This document shows positions 56,893 through 64,000 of a stretch of DNA of 64,000 nucleotides, piece after piece. The notes under the pieces were generated by a model. That model saw nothing but the letters and a program-made list of their open reading frames with translations, was not told the DNA's origin and did no database searches. Source of the stretch: Melampsora larici-populina 98AG31 (Eukaryota > Basidiomycota > Pucciniomycetes > Pucciniales > Melampsoraceae); contig NW_006768824.1 in the NCBI RefSeq assembly GCF_000204055.1, positions 250,366 to 314,365 of the forward strand, written 5' to 3'. Numbering within the stretch: the first letter of the stretch is position 1; the number at the start of each line of letters is the position of its first letter. Made by a program: the position numbers and the translations under genes.

Positions 56893-57821
56893 TCATCAGA
56901 TGAATTATGATAACTTCATATCCCCCTGGATGTAAATGAATATGTGAAAGTTCCAACCACACTAAGACTATGTCTGTTGGTCAAAGCACCTGAATTCAAT
57001 GGAGTAACAAACCAGTTCATATTTGATGGTTCCCAACTACAGACATCTGGGATATGGTCAACAGAGCTCAAAGATATTACTGCTCATTGTATTATATCAG
57101 GCCCTCAGTAGTGGATCACCGGAAAGAAGATTTTGCTCCGGTGCTTCACTGTACATCTTGGCACCATTACACTTCCTTGCCACATAGCCTGGTAAATTTG
57201 TAGTCATTCACAATATGTTCTCATTGCTTGTGGTCAAGTTTCCAATGCCTCATATGGCTATCCTTTTTTACATTGGAGTAGTCTATCCAAGCTCTGTCAG
57301 TTCCCATATCTCTTCTGAGCAGTATTTCATGTTGAATGAGCAAAAAAGGTGTCATTTGCCCAGCTTTTTGAGTCCATCTTGAGTGGGAGCCAAAGTCCCC
57401 TTCATGGAGATCATAGCATTCAACAGTTTATATGGTGGTCTTCCTTGGATGGAATGTGTAGTCTTGATAGCTCCAAAAATTGTCTGTTCTAGGAGATTGT
57501 CTCCTTACTGCCCTAGACTGAATAATTTTACTGTTGCTGTCCCTTGCCTATATCTTGCTAGTCTACTCACTTTATTCAGAATTCAAAATACAAGGCAATC
57601 AGATTTGCCCCATGACTTGATGAATGGTCCACAGAAGGAACCACCGGACTGTTACCCCTTTGGAGATGAATGGCCAACTGAACATTGGTCAAAGCAAATC
57701 AATAATACAACAGCTGCATATCACTTGACTGAGTATGGGTGGTATATGTCATCAACTACAACATCATTCAAAAGCAAAACACTGGTGATACAATACCCAC
57801 CTAAAGATATGCAATTTGATG
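56893..57821. other. Flank right of the KDZ element
   Basis: One plus-strand frame (57383-57844) of 153 codons has a plausible composition (Trp/Tyr/Pro-rich end, DEWPTEHWSKQI), but no family and no splice support, and it overlaps the 3' end of the sulfurtransferase gene on the other strand. Not called as a gene. Confidence 0.35.
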
Positions 57822-59001
57822 TCATTTATCTTGTTCACCTTTGAGGTTCATGGCTATAGGTGATCCTGGACGCGACGCGTATCCAGTCCAGCTCTCATCG
57901 TAGACTTTCACCTTAGCCTGATCCCCACCTGAGCAAATCTGAATTGCTAACCAAATAATACAGGCTGTCATTCCACTGCCACAACTGGTAACCAATTCTT
58001 TTTCTCCTTGTTTGACTGCTTCCCAGCGCTCAGCGGAACCAAAAGTGGATGTGAAGACTTCTTCCAGCTTCTCGGGCGATAAAAAGGTGCGGTAACCTTC
58101 ATTGTGTGTAGCCAAGAGTTCTGAGAATGGTAGAGAGATGGAACCTGGAATGTGCCCACTCGATAAACTGGCCCTCGGCTCAGGTGCTGTACCCTCAAAC
58201 CTATGATGCGACCAAGCCGTACCACCGAATAGAATCAACTTCTTTGATTGGTGCGAACTTCGATCATGACGTGGACGATTGAGACCACTGACCTTGGGCG
58301 GGGTCGAGCATCGAGAATTTCCATGCGTTGATCTGTGATGTTAGTAATGATATCGTCATAACTAGTCACAGATCGTTTCCCTTCACATTCCTCATGACTT
58401 CCTATGAGTTGATAATCTAATTTTTTAACCGAACTTGGAGGCCCAGAGTCTGTTGGTAAGCCTTCAGCGATCCAACGTGGGAGGCCGCCGTCAAGAACTG
58501 CAATCGATGGATGATGAAATGACTTTTACGAGATGAAGATATTAACTTGTCACCTCAAGGATCGAGTGATTCTCCCCAATCTAAGTACTCAAACAGCGAA
58601 CTCATTTCACGTACGTGTAGGAGCCAGGCTGCGCGCGGCGCGGAAAATATGCCCAGAGAGTCATAGAACACCACAGTATCGGAAGCGGATATTCCTAGAT
58701 CGTTCATAGCCACTCGAAAGGTATCAAGATTGGGTCTCATGTGAGGTAAACCACCGGCATAAGTGAGATCGGCGATTTTGTCATGATCGAAAAACACAGC
58801 ATTAGGTAGTCGACGTCCTTTTTCGAATTCAGCTAAAGGAGAACGATTCGCGTTTGGCATATGCCAGGATGCATCCACCACTTTAAACTGGTGATCAGGT
58901 TTCTCGATTGCTTTTAGCAGTTGCCTTGGGGTCATAAGTTTAGGAATAACGCGAGACGAAAAGTTCCGTTTGATGGAAGACATGCCAAGTCGAGGGATCA
59001 T
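57822..59001 (-). CDS. 3-mercaptopyruvate/thiosulfate sulfurtransferase (two rhodanese domains); TGA at the end of exon 1
   Basis: Exons 58554-59001, 58293-58497 and 57822-58200 on the minus strand. The N-terminal 28 residues are basic and Ser/Arg-rich (SSIKRNFSSR), like a mitochondrial presequence. The inactive first rhodanese domain shows VVDASWHMPNANRSP and FYDSLGIFSAPRAAW. The second shows LDGGLPRWIAEGLP, ILDARPRPRFEGTAPEPR, SGHIPGSISLPF and the active loop TSCGSGMTA with nucleophilic Cys. The CGSG loop favours mercaptopyruvate sulfurtransferase over rhodanese (CRKG). At the first junction the only phase-compatible reading keeps a TGA (58555-58557) just before GTT-type continuation into VLDGG. 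The linker there is also longer than in relatives, so either the gene is broken or the splice is misread. Confidence 0.8.
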
Positions 59002-61285
59002 CTTGGGAATGCACCTGAGTAATTTGGAAAAATTATGAAAACCAAGATTAACGAGAACCAGAACGAAGAAACCGAAGCTTGATCAATAGCGGAGTTCGAC
59101 ACAGTAATAAGACTGAAGTGTCCCGAAGGCCCCGCACACCCTAGCTTAACACAAGCCCCACCGACTAACCGATGACAGATGCTCAGTGTCAGTGACCATA
59201 CTCTGACCATTGAGGTCGAGATACATTTAAAGATTGCCTGAACATCAAGACGCACTCAGCGTTCATCAAGGAATGAGAAAGAGTTGGATACTGCGTTTTG
59301 AGGTGAATGCATACCCATTGTGCCCTTTCTAATACCTTTTTAGGATCCCTTTACTCCAACCCTCATTACTAACCCTGCTTATTGAGTCTTGACCATACCG
59401 GATTATTCATAATCATAGATGACTCTACAAGTCAGTCAGGAAATCTGACAAGAAATCTTTAGATTTCCACCCAACACCCCTCAATTTTGAAAAGCTATCA
59501 TCCCCCAAAATGGTGACTTTTTCAAGCTTTAGGCAAACCTCCTTGACTGGGGATTTAAAAAAAGGCAAATAAGACATGATCAAGGCTTTTTTCCTCAAAG
59601 AACATTCATATGATATGTGGGGTCTACATTCCTCAAATATAATCGTATGTTGAATCCAGAAAATTTATTATCCAAGGTTGATTGAATTCAGACAAATCCT
59701 GAGTCATGATTTTTTCCTTAGTCATTGTCATTCCCCTCTGACCTCCGCTACAATGTGGTTTATTCTTTTTTAGCCAGCACCAGGTCTGTATCCTTGTAGG
59801 CTGTAGCACATCAACATCACACACAGAGAGTTGTGAACAAATTTAAAAGTCTTGGTTGATTTAGACTGAGATTGTTGTTGAGTGGAATCAGTTTGGGTCA
59901 TTTGTCGGGGTCTGTGTGCTACTCATGGAGGCCAGAGGCCTGGATTGCAGTTGGTTCTGGTCCGAGATGTGTGGTGCTGGACAGGAAAGGACTGGGAGTA
60001 CTTGAGGGGGGCCACACTCAGCGCTGAACAACCCCACTGGGGTGTTCCCCCTTCCCGCGATAGCTACAGTAATGAAAAAATAGAAACAACTTTAAGATGA
60101 AACAATATAACAAGACCCCCCTTGGAGCTTAACCCTAGTCTGACTAAGAGGGTGGCGGGCAGGAAAAAAGAAAAAAAATTAAACTAATAGCAAAACAACT
60201 AAGAATTGATGATTTCTGTGTAACACTAATAACAAAATAGAAATAAGTGAAAAAGCTGTATTTGAGATTTTTTTCTAATTTGTTGTAATTTTATTTTCGT
60301 TGATAATGAACTGGCGAAAGAAAACAAAATTGAATGAGAGGACAAAAAGATTTCCTTCTAACAATCACGCTTGCTAGGGAACTAGATTGATGTGAGGATT
60401 TGACTCAAAATCTCTGGGGGAGGTTGTTGATTGTCAATTTTGTTGCACCTCTTTTCAGAGGTGATTTCGCACACTTCCCTCAGGACAGAGTGTCATTCCC
60501 CTTCTATGGATTCCACTTGGTTAATACCAGTACCAACCTACGAGCCCTTCATGAAAAATTGTTTGGTTATAGGATTGGCGGGATCCTTTGTCAACAGCAG
60601 GGGTCAACTGATCAGTGTCAATATCCCAGTTGACAAGACAAAGACACCCCTGCTGTGGAGATCTCTTCCAAGGGGCTTTCAAGTGTCTGTCAAAATTCAT
60701 TTGTGTGTGTATGTCAATATGCTACATGAATCCAGACACGGTGCAGGTATCAAGTGTAGATTGTTTCCTTGGAAAGATAAGGCCAGGAAAATTTTCAGAC
60801 AATAATGAGGGCGTTCATGCCGGTTACGTCTATCTGAAAATACTATTTTGGAAGTTCCTATATCCCGCTTGTTACAAGGAGAACACTGATCTAGATTTTG
60901 CTTGAGAACATGTCTTGGATGAGCAGTTGAAATGTTCATCTTATTGTTGTTGGGCTCTTCTCTGGAAGCTTGTTCAAAAAACTTCAATTTTCGGGGTATG
61001 ATATTGATCTACATGGTGAACTTTCACTCAATCAAATTTTTGAACTTTGGAACAATCTTATACATACCATTCTGAGCTCACATGGTAAATTTCAAGGTTT
61101 CAGATGTTATCTTGAGGTCCTATACTCTGGATATTGATTGAACTTGACATATTGAAAACGTGGGCAGGGTTCATCAAAGAGGTTACATATATATATACAT
61201 TTTGGAACAAGAATTGACCATTAAGTTGATGATACAACAATTAAGTTGACACAAAATGTGATTGGAATTCAAACAGATTGAAAAT
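59002..61285. other. Intergenic region with repeat-like pieces
   Basis: 59880-60180 has a B-box-like GGTTCTGGTCC (59953) and an A-rich tail near 60160, so a SINE is possible. Weak plus-strand frames at 60400-60905 show no motif. 61000-61285 is AT-rich 3' flank. No gene is called. Confidence 0.35.
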
Positions 61286-62331
61286 TTACTGAAGAATTTT
61301 TGTCAAATAATATTTACCTAATGGACCGACTTGATCCTGATCATCCACTGATAAAACTTCATATTTTATCACTTGCTGATCTGGATCCTTCAATGATTTT
61401 AAAGTAAACTTTTCCACTTTACAGATTCAAAAAAGGATGCACTATCAAGATTGGCTTTTTGTAAATAAAAACCCAGAAGAGATCAATAGAGAACAATCGA
61501 AAAATTGCAACGAACTGTAATGATCAATAGTCCAAATCGAATCAGAAAAGTGATTAAAAACATTGTAGATTGGAGTTTCTTGATGAATTAAATTGTCTTG
61601 AAATCGATCAACATTTTCTAAATAAATCAAGATGGGTGAGGTTTGGGTTTTTGAAATGTTTTCTTGAGTTAAAGAAATTAAACTCAATACTTGAGTTAAG
61701 CTTGATAAATTTGATTCAGGTGATCTGATCTCCACAAAAAGCAAGATTCATGAATCTTTTGGAAGAATTTTGTTTTTGTTTCCTTTCGATGAGACTTACA
61801 TATAAAAGGTCGGGTTTAGAATGATGATGGATAGAAGTTTTGGATTTGTCGAAGCGTCATTTGATGAAAGTTTGGATATCCTAGCGAGAAGGTCGATCAG
61901 TTGAGATAGTTGCTCACAAAAACTGATGCCACAAAATCAAATCAGTCGAGTTTGCTATTTTTCTTCGAAAGTGTACAATCACATCCTTGAATCTTTTCAA
62001 GTAAGGTCATTCACCAGAATTGGACATCTCCAAGCAAGAGATTAAGCTGAGGATCCAAATTGGACAGATGAGCATCTGCTTCTAGATTTATTTGCTCATT
62101 GAAATCTGTTTGAGATTTAGGTATGATGATGATGATATATTCGTCACGAGTGGATCGATGGTTTGATAATAAATTCAAAGAGATATGGAATGCGAATGAG
62201 AATTGTAAATGAGTTGAAATGATTGAGATCGAATTGGGTTGAGTTTGTTTGTCTGATTTTAGCTCATAAGTTAAGCATTGATGAATGAGATGTGAGTTGA
62301 AGTGATCTGGCATTAAAGGTTTCGAGGTCAA
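61286..62331 (-). CDS. Unidentified multi-exon gene divergent from the MCM-binding protein gene
   Basis: Minus strand: exon 1 62015-62331, exon 2 61800-61922, exon 3 from 61724, last exon to a TAA at 61286-61288. The first two joins are in phase (2 and 2). The end of exon 3 (about 61450-61500) and the start of the last exon (about 61417) are not settled. The protein is Leu/Ser/Ile-rich: SIISTHLQFSFAFHISLNLL, EYIIIIIPKS, QLIDLLARISKL, SIIILNPTFY and SPILIYLENVDRF, ending in a Lys-rich segment (KFTLKSLKDPDQQ). The alternating beta strands followed by Asn/Asp turns would suit a P-loop-like or Elongator-subunit-like fold, but no Walker motif is visible, so no function is given. Confidence 0.6.
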
Positions 62332-62632
62332 CTTCTCGTTCTTGATGTTCTTTTTGTGGTAGGTCAGGGTGGTTGTTCGGTGTCCTTCTCAGATTTGGCG
62401 CAAACTAATGAAATTATGGGTTATGAGAAAGGTGAATCACGTGATGGAAACCCAATCACGTGACTCAAACACGACAACTTGAACTTTGAAGCAAGAACAA
62501 ACTTGGCAGGACATCAAAAGAACCACAAACGACCACAAGAAAAGTTAAGGAAAGTTAAAGAATTCAGGACAGGAAACATAGAAAGAAAGAAAGCAGACGC
62601 GGAACTTATAAGGAAGGGTCGACCGCTGAAAA
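62332..62632. promoter_or_regulatory. Divergent promoter region
   Basis: A 301-bp region between the start codons of the unidentified minus-strand gene and the MCM-binding protein gene. It contains two ATCACGTGA-type sites (around 62437 and 62456; core CACGTG), the E-box bound by bHLH factors. Confidence 0.5.
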
Positions 62633-64000
62633 ATGAATCCAGATAAACGAATCACAGAAATTATTAAAACCCCATTGAAACTTATCAAAGAAATTCATGA
62701 AAACTCAGCATCAAGCACGAGAGCATCTCACCTTACAATCTCAAACTCATTCAAAGAAGTATTTTCAAATCAAGAATCAATTTATAAAGTAAGTCATTCG
62801 AGTTTCATTATTCATGCAATCTGAGGAACATTGAACCGATTTTGAAATTAGATACCATCCATCACAAACCCATCAACTAGTCCAAGTTCATTGCCTAAAT
62901 CCACTTTAGTGAGGTTCAGATGTATGATTCAAGATACCGGTTTAGGGAAAGAAATTTATTCAAATCAAAACTTAACATCCATTTATCAAGAATCTCATCA
63001 TGAAGAATTCGATCCAACTTTGAATTCGAATGAAAGTCAATTTCAGCTTCAAGAACGTGAATTGATTTATTCAGTAGAAATTCCTGGTGAATCTGATTGG
63101 TTAAAACAAAAGTTAGATGGCCCAATCGATAAAGGAATCGAGTTCAACTTAATGAACACAATGGATTTATCTTCCTCGTCTGAAACCGACTTCCATAAGA
63201 ATGAAGATCAATCTAAACTTTCATCAACACGTGACAAGTTTCCCTTGAAAGGTCAACAACATTTAGGAGTCTTGTTGAAAGTTTATGACGAAGATCAAAA
63301 ATTTGAAATCGATTCTATCAAAACTCATTCTGCCATTGAAGTTGTCGGAATTTTGGATTGGATCGAGTCAGTATTCTTTGAATTCTCTGAAAGACTTTCT
63401 TATTTTATTCTCAAGCTTTGAAATGCCACTATGGTTGAAATTGATCTTGATCACTTTGCCTCGATTTAGATTCAACTCGAATACAGAAGAAGATATTATT
63501 CCCAAACAAAACCCAGACGACATTCAGACCAAAAAGGATTTAATACCCTGCATTCATGTCATTTTTCATCATTCAATACCTAATCTTGTCATTTCGGACC
63601 CCATGACCTCGAACCCGATTGAAGAATGCGAAAAAATCAGGAGTCGTTTGATAAGATATATCGCTCACAAAGCTTTCAATAATGATGAACTTGCGGCAGA
63701 ATATTTGTTGTGTTCAATTATCTCAAACGCGTAAGCCTAATTTTCTAAAAGAAACGCAAATGAATTTTTATCAATCCAACAGCTGACGGGTTTGTGTTTC
63801 TCTAGACCAAGTGATACAAAACTTTCAATTCCAAACGAAACTTTACAGTTGAATTTAGTCTATAAGACTTCTTCGCCGTCACCGGAATCGTTGATTGCTT
63901 TGTTGTCCAAGCTTTTAACAAGAACAGTTACCGTTCCATTTGATATCCCTACCTTGAATTCAAATCGACTGTTTCCAATTTCAAATGAAGATCAGATTGT
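62633..64000 (+). CDS. MCM-binding protein (MCMBP/ETG1 family), 5' part; continues past the window
   Basis: Exons 62633-62788, 62852-63365, 63470-63730 and 63806-64000+ join in phases 0, 2 and 2. MCMBP replaces MCM2 in MCM complexes and helps load or unload the replicative helicase in the nucleus. Signature blocks: IPSI then TLVRFRCMIQDTG near residue 75 (family pattern LVRFRCMVQD), a PLKGQQHLGVLLKVYDE stretch before AIEVVGIL, LIPCIHVIFHH, and RYIAHKAFNNDELAAEYLLCSIIS matching the family's LAAEYLLLHLIS core. The exon 2 donor GTCAGT at 63366 is chosen because it alone keeps phase into the FNSNTEED exon. The C-terminal part is outside the window. Confidence 0.9.

Noticed and set aside
57383..57844. 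153-codon plus-strand frame as a gene
   Set aside because: Overlaps the 3' end of the sulfurtransferase on the other strand, has no motif and no splice signals that extend it.
61286..62331. ORC4 or Elongator subunit identity
   Set aside because: Some strand-turn patterns are suggestive, but there is no Walker motif or diagnostic block, so no name is given.

Overview
This window looks like nuclear DNA of a basidiomycete fungus, most likely a rust (Pucciniales). Genes are split by many short introns (about 50-110 bp, GTAAGT-type donors). Host-like genes (DUS4, CWF19L1/Drn1, GlcNAc kinase, MCM-binding protein, mercaptopyruvate sulfurtransferase, a small C2H2 factor) sit as islands in transposon-derived DNA. 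The transposon families (KDZ with a Tet-like oxygenase, hAT, DIRS/Ngaro-type, copia, Harbinger and pogo MITEs) also fit a rust. Three N gaps (8381-8480, 41948-42095, 55873-56374) show a draft assembly.

Layout. 1-5.3 kb: inverted-repeat MITE arms, a lysine-rich hypothetical gene, a decayed C2H2 gene with 67-residue tandem repeats, and a tRNA-like gene. 5.6-7.5 kb: a dead OMA1-like metallopeptidase between clusters of a GCGCTAT motif. 7.6-11.8 kb: a full-length hAT element with target duplication and a transposase broken by two TGA codons. 12.2-16.2 kb: direct repeats, a copia RT scrap and a DIRS/Ngaro-type element (RT, RNase H, tyrosine recombinase). 17.5-18.7 kb: a C2H2 factor. 20-22.2 kb: a Harbinger-type MITE nested between inverted repeats, then a perfect 111-bp duplication. 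22.6-29.4 kb: the host gene island DUS4, CWF19L1/Drn1 and GlcNAc kinase, the last two divergent. 30-39 kb: a fold-back element, a small four-exon gene, TE remnants, a pogo-type MITE and a 648-codon ORF with a duplicated domain.

The main feature is 39,305-56,884: a 17.58-kb KDZ-type DNA transposon with 139-bp terminal inverted repeats and an exact 8-bp target duplication (CCCTCTTT). It holds a CxC1/KDZ transposase (broken by one TGA and one frameshift), a Tet/JBP-like 2OG-Fe(II) oxygenase, an OTU-type cysteine protease, a five-exon charged gene at the left end, three large arrays built on TTCACAC/GTGTGAA, and a 180-bp satellite. The KDZ-Tet/JBP association is known from fungi. The OTU gene, the paired terminal arrays and the exact borders are what deserve attention here.

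57.8-64 kb: a mercaptopyruvate sulfurtransferase whose first exon runs into a TGA, an unidentified gene, and the 5' part of an MCM-binding-protein gene divergent from it.

A pattern runs across elements. Of 11 in-frame stops that interrupt otherwise continuous reading frames (ZF, hAT, copia, DIRS, KDZ, Tet-like, sulfurtransferase), 10 are TGA and one is TAG. That is what C-to-T change at CGA codons would give, and suggests a CpG-methylation or RIP-like mutation process acting on repeats.
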